Positions 50,416 through 59,059 of a DNA stretch of 64,000 nt are shown here, one piece after another. The DNA is from Bradyrhizobium sp. 1(2017) (GTDB lineage: Bacteria > Pseudomonadota > Alphaproteobacteria > Rhizobiales > Xanthobacteraceae). The stretch is from assembly GCF_011602485.2 (NCBI RefSeq), contig NZ_CP050022.2:7150001-7214000 (forward strand). Direction: 5' to 3'. Both the position numbers and the translations under genes were made by a program. Every line of letters starts with the position of its first letter. Position 1 is the stretch's first letter. The notes under the pieces are model-generated. The model saw only the letters and a list, made by a program, of their open reading frames with translations, was not told where the DNA came from and did not search any database.

Positions 50416-51282
50416 ATGAAGCGTACAGGAAAGAAGACTGCGACCGATCGGAATTTCGTCGTCGCGCTTTCCCGCGGACTGGACGTATTGCGCGCATTCC
50501 AACCCAATGACGGCCTTCTCGGCAATCAAGAGATCGCGGCGCGGACAAATCTGCCCAAGCCGACCGTGTCGCGGCTGACCTATACGCTGACCAAGCTCGG
50601 CTATTTGACGCCGGTTCCCCGTTTCGAGAAGTACCAGCTCACGCCGGCCGCCATGTCGCTCGGCTACGCCGCGCTCGCCAATCTCGGTGTTCGGCATTTG
50701 TCCGAGCCGTTTCGCGAGGACGTGATGCGCGCGACCGGCGGCGCGGTCGCCGTCGGCGGCCGCGATCGTCACAGCATGATCTATTTCGGGCAGAGCCGCG
50801 GCACCGAGACGGTCGGCGTTCAACTTGACGTCGGCTCCCGCGTGCCGATTGCAACCAGCGCGATGGGGCGCGCCTATTTCTGGGCGCTCGATTCCGACGA
50901 TCGCGCCGAGCTCTCGCGTCTGCTGCGCGAGCATTACGGCAGCCGCTGGCCCAAGATGCGCGATGGACTGGAACGCTCCGGCGAGACCGTGGCGAAATAC
51001 GGCTTCGCGATCTCCGTCGGCGACTGGCACGACGACATCGGCGCCGCAGGCGTCGCGCTCAAGCTCAACGACGGAACCGGGCCCTACGCGTTCAATTGCG
51101 GTGCGCCCGCATTCCGTTTCACGGAAGAGCGTTTGATCAACGACATTGGACCGCGTCTGCTCACGATGGTAAGGAACATCGAAGCGGCACTCGGGGGTCT
51201 GATGCCGCAATCCAAAAAAGAAATCAGCAAAAAGCTGAAATCAGGAGGAAGAGTTGCACGTGTGGCCGAGGGGATCAGATAG
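50416..51282 (+). CDS. IclR-family transcriptional regulator
   Basis: A 288-residue IclR protein. The winged helix-turn-helix covers about 13-80 (ALSRGLDVLRAFQPND, NQEIAARTNLPKPTVSRLTYTLTKLGYL), and the GAF-like ligand domain extends to about 265. I choose the ATG at 50416, with CAGGG just upstream, over a start 120 nt earlier that would lie in the operator. It is divergent from pimF and starts 66 nt before the transporter ATPase gene. It probably senses an acid or acyl-CoA and controls both sides. Confidence 0.9.
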   Translation: MKRTGKKTATDRNFVVALSRGLDVLRAFQPNDGLLGNQEIAARTNLPKPTVSRLTYTLTKLGYLTPVPRFEKYQLTPAAMSLGYAALANLGVRHLSEPFREDVMRATGGAVAVGGRDRHSMIYFGQSRGTETVGVQLDVGSRVPIATSAMGRAYFWALDSDDRAELSRLLREHYGSRWPKMRDGLERSGETVAKYGFAISVGDWHDDIGAAGVALKLNDGTGPYAFNCGAPAFRFTEERLINDIGPRLLTMVRNIEAALGGLMPQSKKEISKKLKSGGRVARVAEGIR

Positions 51283-51348
51283 CCTTTGTCATCACCGGGA
51301 GCGGTTCGCATCGCCCCTTTGCCCACTCAATCGCGTGGGCGAGACGAG

Positions 51349-52146
51349 ATGACGCAGGCACAGCTCGCGCGGGGGACATCGCCCCTGCTCGCCGTTCGCG
51401 ACGTCAGCGTCGTGTTCGGCGGCATCATTGCGCTCAACGGCGTGTCCTTCGACATGCACAAGGGCCAGATCCTCGGATTGATCGGCCCGAACGGCGCCGG
51501 CAAGACCACGCTATTCAACTGCCTCTCGCGGCTGTACCAGCCGTCGTCCGGCGACATCCTGATGGAAGGCACGAGCATCCTGTCGCGTCCGCCGCACCGG
51601 ATCGCCGAGATCGGCATCGGCCGCACCTTCCAGAATGTGGCGTTGTTTCCGAATCTGTCGGTGATGGACAACGTCCGCGTCGGCGCACATTCGAAGACCT
51701 CCAGCGACATCATCAGCGACTCCCTGAAGCTTGCCTGGGTCCGGCGCAGCGAGACCACCGTCAACAAGAAGGTGCACGAGATCCTCGCCTATCTCGACCT
51801 CGAGGACGTCGCCCACACCATCGTCTCCGGCCTGCCCTTCGGCACGCAGAAGCGCGTCGAGTTGGCGCGCGCGCTCGCGGCCGATCCGAAGATCCTGCTG
51901 CTCGACGAGCCGGCCGGCGGCCTCAACCACGAGGAAGTCCACGTGCTCGGCGATCTCATCCGCCGCATCCGCGATGAGCGCCACATGACCGTGCTCCTGG
52001 TCGAGCACCACATGGGTCTCGTGATGTCGATCGCCGACCACGTCGTCGCGCTGAATTTCGGCAAGAAGCTCGCGGAAGGCACGCCCGCCCAGGTGCAGGC
52101 GGACCCGGACGTCATCAAGGCCTATCTCGGGAGCAAGGACCAATGA
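51349..52146 (+). CDS. LivG-type ABC transporter ATPase
   Basis: A 265-residue branched-chain amino-acid-type (HAAT) ABC ATPase. Walker A is GPNGAGKTTLFN, the signature PFGTQKRVELARALA is the usual variant for LivG, Walker B is LLLDEPAGGLN, and the BCA_ABC_TP_C tail (EGTPAQVQADPDVIKAYLG) is present. By context the transporter may import dicarboxylic, fatty or aromatic acids rather than amino acids. It starts at ATG 51349, after the IclR gene, and overlaps the next ATPase by 4 nt. Confidence 0.92.
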   Translation: MTQAQLARGTSPLLAVRDVSVVFGGIIALNGVSFDMHKGQILGLIGPNGAGKTTLFNCLSRLYQPSSGDILMEGTSILSRPPHRIAEIGIGRTFQNVALFPNLSVMDNVRVGAHSKTSSDIISDSLKLAWVRRSETTVNKKVHEILAYLDLEDVAHTIVSGLPFGTQKRVELARALAADPKILLLDEPAGGLNHEEVHVLGDLIRRIRDERHMTVLLVEHHMGLVMSIADHVVALNFGKKLAEGTPAQVQADPDVIKAYLGSKDQ

Positions 52147-52856
52147 CGACGCTGCTCAACGTCAAGGACCTGCGCGCCTATTACGGCCAGGTCCAGGCGC
52201 TCCACGGCCTGTCCTTCTCGCTCAATGAGGGCTCGCTCGTGACGCTGCTCGGCGCCAACGGCGCCGGCAAGACCACCACGCTGCGCGCGATCTGCAACAT
52301 GGTGCGCTCCACCGGTGCGATCGAGTTCGACGGCAAACCGCTGAACAACCGCTCGACCGAGAACATCGTGCGGTTCGGCATCGCCCATGTGCCGCAGGGC
52401 CGCGGCACCTTCACCACCATGACGGTGGAGGAGAATCTCCAGTTGGGGGCCATCACCCGCAAGGACAGCGCCGGCATCATCTCCGACATCGAGCGCATGT
52501 ACGCGCATTTCCCGGTCCTGAAGCAGCGGCACACCCAGCAGGCCGGCACGCTGTCCGGCGGCGAGCAGCAGATGCTCGCGGTCGCCCGCGCGCTGATGCT
52601 GCGGCCGCGGCTGATGCTGCTCGACGAGCCGTCCTTCGGCCTCGCGCCGCTGGTGGTGCGCGACCTGTTCGGTATCCTCGGCAAGATCAACCGCGAGGAC
52701 AAGGTGTCGATCCTGGTGGTCGAGCAGAACGCGCAGCTCGCGCTCGAGCTCGCCGACCAGGCCTACGTGATCGAGACCGGCCGCATCGTGATGTCCGGCA
52801 AGGCCAAGGACATCGCGAACAACGAAGAAATCCGCAAATCCTATCTGGGTTACTGA
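52143..52856 (+). CDS. LivF-type ABC transporter ATPase
   Basis: A 237-residue ATPase partner of the preceding gene. Motifs: GANGAGKTTTLRAI, LSGGEQQMLAVARALMLRPRLMLLDEP and the LivF-typical ENLQLGA and DLFGILGKINRE segments. The two ATPases act as a heterodimer under the two permeases. ATGA overlap upstream; the permease gene starts 13 nt after the stop with GAGGGAG. Confidence 0.93.
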   Translation: MTTLLNVKDLRAYYGQVQALHGLSFSLNEGSLVTLLGANGAGKTTTLRAICNMVRSTGAIEFDGKPLNNRSTENIVRFGIAHVPQGRGTFTTMTVEENLQLGAITRKDSAGIISDIERMYAHFPVLKQRHTQQAGTLSGGEQQMLAVARALMLRPRLMLLDEPSFGLAPLVVRDLFGILGKINREDKVSILVVEQNAQLALELADQAYVIETGRIVMSGKAKDIANNEEIRKSYLGY

Positions 52857-52869
52857 GGGAGCCGGGACA

Positions 52870-53748
52870 ATGGAGCTGTTCACCAACCAGGTCCTGGCCG
52901 GCATCGCCACGGGCGCGATCTATGCCTGCATGGCGCTCGCCGTGGTCATGATCTACCAGGCCATCGACCATCTCAACTTCGCGCAGGGCGAGATGGCGAT
53001 GTTCTCGACCTTCATCTCCTGGCAGCTGATGCAGTGGGGCGTGTCCTACTGGGCCGCCTTCCTGATCACGCTGGCATTCTCCTTCGTCGCCGGCATCGCG
53101 ATCGAGCGCATCCTGTTCAAGCCGCTCGCCAAGGCGCCGGTGCTGACCAACGTCGCCGGCTTCATCGCGCTGTTCGCGATCATCAACTCGTCGGCCGGCC
53201 TGATCTGGGACTTCACCATCAAGCAGTACCCGACCCCGTTCGGCTCCTCGCCCTTCCTGGGCAGCCAGCTGATCTCGACGCACCAGGCCGGCATGATCGG
53301 CGTTACCGTGCTGCTGCTGCTCGGCCTGTACTTCTTCTTTCAGTACACCCGCATCGGTCTTGCGATGCGCGCCGCCGCGTCGGTGCCTGAATCGGCCCGC
53401 CTCGTCGGCATCAACACGAGCTGGATGATCGCGCTCGGCTGGGGCATGGCGACCGCGATCGGCTCGATCGCCGGCATGCTGATCGCGCCGGTCGTGTTCC
53501 TCGAGCCCAACATGATGGGCGGCGTCCTGATCTACGGCTTCGCCGCCGCGGTGCTCGGCGGACTGTCGAGCCCGTTCGGCGCCGTCGTCGGCGGCTTCCT
53601 GGTCGGCATCTTCGAGAACCTTGCCGGCACCTACATTCCCGGCGTCGGCAACGAGCTGAAACTCCCGATCGCGCTCGCGCTGATCATCTCCGTCCTGGTC
53701 GTCAAACCCGCCGGCCTGTTCGGCCGGCAAATCGTCAAGCGAGTTTGA
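52870..53748 (+). CDS. LivH-type ABC transporter permease
   Basis: A 292-residue inner-membrane permease with about eight hydrophobic segments. The start (NQVLAGIATGAIYACMALAVVMIYQAIDHLNFAQGEMAMFS) and AAASVPESARLVGINTSWMIALGWGMATAIGSIAGML are typical of LivH. It is separated from the LivM-type gene by 2 nt. Confidence 0.92.
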   Translation: MELFTNQVLAGIATGAIYACMALAVVMIYQAIDHLNFAQGEMAMFSTFISWQLMQWGVSYWAAFLITLAFSFVAGIAIERILFKPLAKAPVLTNVAGFIALFAIINSSAGLIWDFTIKQYPTPFGSSPFLGSQLISTHQAGMIGVTVLLLLGLYFFFQYTRIGLAMRAAASVPESARLVGINTSWMIALGWGMATAIGSIAGMLIAPVVFLEPNMMGGVLIYGFAAAVLGGLSSPFGAVVGGFLVGIFENLAGTYIPGVGNELKLPIALALIISVLVVKPAGLFGRQIVKRV

Positions 53749-53750
53749 TC

Positions 53751-54770
53751 ATGAGCGCAGCAGAAGAAGTCGTTGGCGAAGGCCACGAGGCGGTCGAGGC
53801 GGTTCCGAAGCGGGCCATGACGCTGGGCACAGGCACCTCGCTGGTGGTGCTGGTGGCGCTGTTGATCGTGCCGGTGTTCGTCAAGAATTTCGTCATCTTC
53901 CAGATGACGATGCTCCTGATCTACGGGCTCGCCGTGCTGGCGCTGAACATCCTGACCGGCGGCTCCGGCCAGTTCTCGCTCGGCCAGAGCGCGTTCTACG
54001 CGGTCGGCGCCTATGTGTCCGCGGTGCTGATGGAGCATGCCAACGTCAACTACGCGCTGACCATTCCGATTTCCGCTGCGGTCTGCTTCGGATTCGGCTA
54101 CCTGTTCGGCAAGCCGGCGCTGCGGCTGTCGGGCGTCTATCTCGCGCTCGCGACCTTCGCGCTCGCCACCGCGATGCCTCAGCTGTTGAAGCTGAATTTC
54201 CTCGAGCACTGGACCGGCGGCGTGCAGGGTCTCGTCGTCACCAAGCCCGATGCGCCGTTCGGCCTGCCGATGTCGCAGGACATGTGGCTGTACTACTTCA
54301 CCCTCGCCGTGACGCTCGCGATCTACATCTTCTCGGTGAACCTGCTGCGCTCCCGCTCGGGCCGCGCCTTCATGGCGATCCGCGACAACGAGATCGCGGC
54401 CTCATCGATGGGCGTCAACGTCGCGCTGTACAAGACGCTGGCCTTCGGGGTGTCCGCCGGCATCACCGGCGTTGCCGGCTCGCTCGGCGCCATCGCCGTG
54501 CAATTCGTCGCGCCGGACAGCTACACCATCACGCTGGCGATCTCGCTGTTCCTCGGCATGGTCGTCGGCGGCGTCGGCTGGTTGCCCGGCTCGTTCGTCG
54601 GCGCGGCCTTCATCATCTTCGTGCCGAACATGGCGGAGAGCATCTCAAAAGGCCTCTCCGGCGCGGTGTTCGGCGTACTGTTGTTCCTCGTCATTTACCT
54701 GGTGCCGCACGGCTCGAGGCAGATCGCGATCCTGGGCCAGCAACTCGCCGGCAAGCTCAGAAAGAACTGA
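53751..54770 (+). CDS. LivM-type ABC transporter permease
   Basis: A 339-residue permease from the ATG at 53751 (an in-frame TTG two codons earlier is less likely). It has a hydrophilic N-terminal stretch, then the LivM core: GLAVLALNILTGGSGQFSLGQSAFYAVGAYVSA and SRSGRAFMAIRDNEIAASSMGVNVALYKTLAFGVSAGITGVAGSL. It ends 39 nt before the first binding protein. Confidence 0.92.
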   Translation: MSAAEEVVGEGHEAVEAVPKRAMTLGTGTSLVVLVALLIVPVFVKNFVIFQMTMLLIYGLAVLALNILTGGSGQFSLGQSAFYAVGAYVSAVLMEHANVNYALTIPISAAVCFGFGYLFGKPALRLSGVYLALATFALATAMPQLLKLNFLEHWTGGVQGLVVTKPDAPFGLPMSQDMWLYYFTLAVTLAIYIFSVNLLRSRSGRAFMAIRDNEIAASSMGVNVALYKTLAFGVSAGITGVAGSLGAIAVQFVAPDSYTITLAISLFLGMVVGGVGWLPGSFVGAAFIIFVPNMAESISKGLSGAVFGVLLFLVIYLVPHGSRQIAILGQQLAGKLRKN

Positions 54771-54809
54771 AGACTCTCATCAAGGCGTTCATTGAAGAAG
54801 GAGACCGAA

Positions 54810-56045
54810 TTGCGTTTTGGAAGAACACTGCGAGCCGCCGCGCTGGTTACGGCAACGGCGGCCATTGCCCTCACCTCCGGCGCTGCACTCGCCCAAAAGA
54901 AATACGACACCGGCGCGTCCGATACCGAGATCAAGATCGGCAACATCATGCCGTACAGCGGTCCGGCGTCGGCCTATGGCGTCATCGGCAAGACCGAAGA
55001 AGCCTATTTCCGGATGATCAACGACAAGGGCGGCATCAACGGCCGCAAGATCAACTTCGTCAGCTATGACGACGGCTATTCGCCGCCGAAGGCCGTCGAG
55101 CAGGTCCGCAAGCTGGTCGAAAGCGACGAGGTGCTGGTGGTGTTCAACCCGCTCGGCACGCCCTCGAACACGGCGATCCAGAAGTACCTCAACGCCAAGA
55201 AGATCCCGCAGCTCTTCGTCGCCACCGGCGCCACCAAGTGGAACGACCCGAAGAACTTCCCCTGGACCATCGGCTGGCAGCCCTCCTACCAGAGCGAAGC
55301 GCAGATCTACGCGAAATGGCTGATGAAGGAGAAGCCGGACGCCAAGGTCGCGATCCTCTACCAGAACGACGATTTCGGCAAAGACTACCTCAAGGGCACC
55401 AAGGACGGCCTCGGCGCCAAGGCCTCGTCCATGATCATCATGGAGGAGAGCTACGAGGTGTCCGAGCCGTCGATCGACGGCCACATCGTCAAGATCAAGG
55501 CCGCCAATCCCGACGTGCTGCTGATCTACACCACGCCGAAGTTCGCCGCCCAGACCATCAAGAAGACCGCCGAGCTCAGCTGGAAGCCGCTGCAGATCCT
55601 CACCAACGTGTCGATCTCGGTCGGCAGCGTGATGAAGCCCGCCGGCTTCGAGAACGCGCAGGGCGTGCTGTCGGCAGCCTATGCCAAGGATTCGACGGAT
55701 CCGCAGTGGGCCAACGACCCCGGCATGAAGAAGTGGAACGAGTTCGTCGACAAGTACATGCCTGGCGCCGACAAGTCGGACACCAGCATGGTCTACGGGT
55801 ATGGCGCCGCCTCGACGCTCGCCAAGGTGCTGGAGATGTGCGGTGACGATCTCACCCGCGCCAACATCATGAAGCAGGCGGCGGCGTTGAAGGATTTTGC
55901 TCCGGACACGCTGCTGCCCGGCGTCAAGATCAACACCAGCGCCACCGACTTCGCCCCGATTGCGCAGCTCCAGATGATGCGCTTCAAGGGCGAGAAGTGG
56001 GAACTGTTCGGCGAGATCATCAGCGGCGACGTCGCCTCCGAGTGA
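54810..56045 (+). CDS. ABC transporter substrate-binding protein 1 of 4
   Basis: A 411-residue periplasmic type I binding protein (Peripla_BP_6 family). The TTG at 54810 has AAGGAG 6 nt upstream and is preferred over an earlier in-frame TTG at 54792. A Sec signal ends in GAALAQ, and the mature start QKKYDTGASDTEIKIGNIMPYSGPASAYG is shared by all four paralogues. Substrate contact regions include LGTPSNTAIQKYLN and FVATGATKWNDP. This is the copy closest to the permease genes and ends in a strong terminator. Confidence 0.92.
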   Translation: MRFGRTLRAAALVTATAAIALTSGAALAQKKYDTGASDTEIKIGNIMPYSGPASAYGVIGKTEEAYFRMINDKGGINGRKINFVSYDDGYSPPKAVEQVRKLVESDEVLVVFNPLGTPSNTAIQKYLNAKKIPQLFVATGATKWNDPKNFPWTIGWQPSYQSEAQIYAKWLMKEKPDAKVAILYQNDDFGKDYLKGTKDGLGAKASSMIIMEESYEVSEPSIDGHIVKIKAANPDVLLIYTTPKFAAQTIKKTAELSWKPLQILTNVSISVGSVMKPAGFENAQGVLSAAYAKDSTDPQWANDPGMKKWNEFVDKYMPGADKSDTSMVYGYGAASTLAKVLEMCGDDLTRANIMKQAAALKDFAPDTLLPGVKINTSATDFAPIAQLQMMRFKGEKWELFGEIISGDVASE

Positions 56046-56070
56046 CACGCTGACGCTATAATTGAAGTCG

Positions 56071-56103
56071 AAAAGCCCCCGCGGGCGACCGCGGGGGCTT
56101 TTT
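56071..56103 (+). terminator. Rho-independent terminator after binding protein 1
   Basis: A 12-bp stem (56071-56082 with 56091-56102) of the AAAAGCCCCCGC type, an 8-nt loop and a closing T run. Confidence 0.95.
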
Positions 56104-56164
56104 GTTGACGGAAGGCGTCAATCTTGTTCAATGCGGCGCCGATCCATCTCGGGGTAGGAGAACA

Positions 56165-57391
56165 ATGGCTGCCGTTCGTCTTCAGGTTGCGACCATTCTG
56201 GCCGCATTCGCGTTGTGCACCGCAATGAGCAGCGGAGCGCTGGCGCAAAAGAAATACGACATCGGCGCCTCCGACACCGAGATCAAGCTCGGCAACATCA
56301 TGCCCTATAGCGGCCCCGCCTCCGCCTATGCCGTGATCGGCAAGACCGAAGAGGCTTATTTCAACATGATCAACGCCGAGGGCGGCATCAACGGCCGCAA
56401 GATCAAGTTCATCTCCTATGACGACGCCTATTCGCCGCCGAAGACGGTGGAGCAGGCGCGCAAGCTGGTCGAGGGTGACGGCGTGCTGCTGATCTTCGGC
56501 TCGCTCGGCACGTCCACCAACAGTGCCATCCGCAAATACATGAACGACAAGAAGGTGCCGCAATTGTTCGTGGCGAGCGGCGCCTCGAAGTGGAACGACC
56601 CCAAGCAATATCCCTGGACCATGGGCTGGCAGCCGAGCTACGTCAGCGAGGCACGCATCTACGCCAAGTACATCATGAAGGAGAAGCCGGACGGAAAGAT
56701 CGCCGTGCTCTACCAGAACGACGATTTCGGCAAGGACTATCTGAAGGGGCTGAAGGAGGGCCTCGGACCCAAGACCTCGATGATCGTGCGGGAAGAAGCC
56801 TACGACACCTCCGAGCCGGCGATCGACGAGCGCGTCGTGAAGCTGAAGTCCACGGGCGCCGATATCTTCATCAGCATCACCAGTCCGAAATTCGCGGCGC
56901 AGGGGATCAAGAAGGCGGCGGAGATCAACTGGCATCCGATGCAGATCATCTCCAACGTCTCGGCCTCGGTCGGCGGCGTGCTGGAGCCGGCAGGCCTGGA
57001 GATCTCGCAAGGCATCCTGTCGGCGAGCTACGCCAAGGACGGGTCCGATCCGCAGTGGAACGCCGACGACGGCATGAAGAAGTTCTACAATTTCCTCGCG
57101 CAGTACGAGCCCAAGGCCAACAAGCTCGATGCCGGCGTGGTGTTCGGCTATGCCGCGGCGCAGACCATGGTGAAGGTGCTGCAGATGTGCGGTGACGATC
57201 TCACCCGCGAAAACGTCATGAAGCAGGCCGCAAGCCTGAAGGATTTCGAGCCCGACACGCTGCTGCCCGGCATCAAGATCAACACCGCACCGGACAATTT
57301 CGCTCCGATCGAACAGCTGCAGATGATGCGCTTCAAGGGCAGGAAGTGGGAGCTGTTCGGCGACATCATCTCGAGCCAGCTCGGCCATTGA
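56165..57391 (+). CDS. ABC transporter substrate-binding protein 2 of 4
   Basis: A 408-residue paralogue of the previous gene. The ATG at 56165 has TAGGAG just upstream. It has a signal peptide (ending GALAQ) and the mature start QKKYDIGASDTEIKLGNIMPYSGP. It is the most divergent by eye in the pocket region (FGSLGTSTNSAIRKYMNDKKVPQLFVASGASKWNDPKQYP: Ser and Thr in place of the shared GTPPN and TGAT), so its substrate preference may differ. No clear terminator follows. Confidence 0.92.
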   Translation: MAAVRLQVATILAAFALCTAMSSGALAQKKYDIGASDTEIKLGNIMPYSGPASAYAVIGKTEEAYFNMINAEGGINGRKIKFISYDDAYSPPKTVEQARKLVEGDGVLLIFGSLGTSTNSAIRKYMNDKKVPQLFVASGASKWNDPKQYPWTMGWQPSYVSEARIYAKYIMKEKPDGKIAVLYQNDDFGKDYLKGLKEGLGPKTSMIVREEAYDTSEPAIDERVVKLKSTGADIFISITSPKFAAQGIKKAAEINWHPMQIISNVSASVGGVLEPAGLEISQGILSASYAKDGSDPQWNADDGMKKFYNFLAQYEPKANKLDAGVVFGYAAAQTMVKVLQMCGDDLTRENVMKQAASLKDFEPDTLLPGIKINTAPDNFAPIEQLQMMRFKGRKWELFGDIISSQLGH

Positions 57392-57648
57392 AGCCGCGCA
57401 GGCGCGCAATTCAAAATAGCTTGTATTCCACGCGACAACTTGTGCGTCGCTGAGCGGCGACGCGCCTCATCTCGCGCGCCGGAATATTCCGCATCCTCTC
57501 GAAAAAAGAGCGCCTTGCTGCGGCCGCGCCGGCGCGGCGTTCTCCTTGCTGGCCGCCCGAGAAGGGTATTCAATGTGTGCCGAAGCGACGCGAAAAGATC
57601 GCTTCCAATCAAGAACACGACACATTCAACCGACCTAGGGAGATCAAG
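57392..57648. other. 257-nt spacer between binding proteins 2 and 3
   Basis: No gene here. A perfect 12-bp palindrome, CGGAATATTCCG, lies at 57480-57491, and GC-rich inverted stretches lie at 57515-57550. The AGGGAG ribosome site of binding protein 3 is at its end. This may hold a separate promoter. Confidence 0.4.
57480..57491. promoter_or_regulatory. CGGAATATTCCG palindrome upstream of binding protein 3
   Basis: Its half-site (minus-strand TGCGGAAT at 57493-57486) is the same 8-mer as in the 50330-50348 palindrome, but the halves are adjacent instead of separated by 3 nt. It may be a second IclR site or chance. Confidence 0.35.
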
Positions 57649-58878
57649 ATGCCTGCAATGCATGTGCGATTGGGGGCCTTCTCGGCTGCCCTCGTACTGG
57701 CTGCCACCCTGTCCACGACGGCGTTCGCGCAGAAGAAATACGACACCGGCGCGACCGACACCGAGATCAAGATCGGCAACATCATGCCCTACAGCGGACC
57801 GGCTTCCGCCTACGGCGTGATCGGCAAGACCGAGGAGGCCTATTTCCGCAAGATCAACGCGGAAGGCGGTATCAACGGCCGCAAGATCAACTTCGTTTCC
57901 TATGACGACGCCTATTCGCCGCCGAAGACCGTGGAGCAGGCGCGCAAGCTGGTCGAGAGCGACGAGGTGCTGCTGATCTTCAATTCGCTCGGCACGCCGC
58001 CGAACTCGGCGATTCAGAAATACATGAACCAGAAGAAGGTGCCGCAGCTGTTCGTCGCCACCGGCGCCACCAAATGGAACGATCCGCAAGCCTTCCCGTG
58101 GACGATGGGCTGGCAGCCGAACTACCAGAGCGAGACCGTCATCTACGCCAAGTACATCCTGAAGAACAAGCCCGACGCCAAGATCGCGGTGCTCTATCAG
58201 AACGACGATTACGGCAAGGACTATCTGAAGGGCTTCAAGGACGGGCTCGGCGCCAAGGCGGCCTCGATGATCGTCATCGAGGACAGCTACGAGGTCTCCG
58301 AGCCGACCATCGATTCGCACATCGTGAGGCTGAAGGCCTCCGGCGCCGACGTCTTCATGAACATCACCACGCCGAAATTCGCGGCGCAGGCGATCAAGAA
58401 GAACGCCGAGCTCGGCTGGAAGCCGCTGCATTTCCTCAACAACGTCTCGGGCTCGATCGGCGCCGTGATCAAGCCGGCCGGCTTCGAGAACGCGCAGGAC
58501 ATCGTCTCCTCGCAATATTTCAAGGACCCGACCGACGCCCAATGGAAGTCCGACGCGGCGATGATCGTTTGGAACGAATTCCTGGATAAGTATTATCCGG
58601 AAGCGAACCGCGCCGACGCCTCGGTGATGTACGCCTACATCGTGAGCCAAGGTCTCGTTCAGGTGCTGAAGGCCTGCGGCGACAATCTGACCCGCGAGAA
58701 CGTCATGAAGCAGGCCGCCAGCATCAAGGATTACGAGCCGGCCGGCCTGCTGCCCGGCATCAAGGTCAACACCTCGGGCAGCGACTTCGCCCCGCTCTCG
58801 CAGCTGCAATTGATCCGTTTCAAGGGCGAGCATTGGGAGCGATTTGGCGACATTTTGAGCGGCGACGTCGGCGGCTGA
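57649..58878 (+). CDS. ABC transporter substrate-binding protein 3 of 4
   Basis: A 409-residue paralogue. ATG 57649 is preceded by AGGGAG (6-nt spacing). Signal MPAMHVRLGAFSAALVLAATLSTTAFAQ, then the shared mature start QKKYDTGATDTEIKIGN. The pocket region reads NSLGTPPNSAIQKYMNQKKVPQLFVATGATKWNDPQAFP, almost the same as copy 4. It ends in a hairpin with a T run (58924-58955). Confidence 0.92.
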   Translation: MPAMHVRLGAFSAALVLAATLSTTAFAQKKYDTGATDTEIKIGNIMPYSGPASAYGVIGKTEEAYFRKINAEGGINGRKINFVSYDDAYSPPKTVEQARKLVESDEVLLIFNSLGTPPNSAIQKYMNQKKVPQLFVATGATKWNDPQAFPWTMGWQPNYQSETVIYAKYILKNKPDAKIAVLYQNDDYGKDYLKGFKDGLGAKAASMIVIEDSYEVSEPTIDSHIVRLKASGADVFMNITTPKFAAQAIKKNAELGWKPLHFLNNVSGSIGAVIKPAGFENAQDIVSSQYFKDPTDAQWKSDAAMIVWNEFLDKYYPEANRADASVMYAYIVSQGLVQVLKACGDNLTRENVMKQAASIKDYEPAGLLPGIKVNTSGSDFAPLSQLQLIRFKGEHWERFGDILSGDVGG

Positions 58879-58923
58879 CATTAACCAGTCGCCGAAGATA
58901 CGGCTCAAATCGACTAAAGGCGC

Positions 58924-58953
58924 AGCCCCTGCGGCGTTGCCGCAGGGGCTTTT
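58924..58953 (+). terminator. Rho-independent terminator after binding protein 3
   Basis: A 12-bp stem (58924-58935 with 58939-58950), 3-nt loop, then TTT. Confidence 0.85.
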
Positions 58954-59059
58954 CCTTGAAGCTTTCGGGCAAATCGTATTGAATTGCGACCGCGTCACCA
59001 AAAACAATCAAGCCAAGAAAAGGAACGCGCACACATCAAGAAAAATAGGGAGATTTGGA

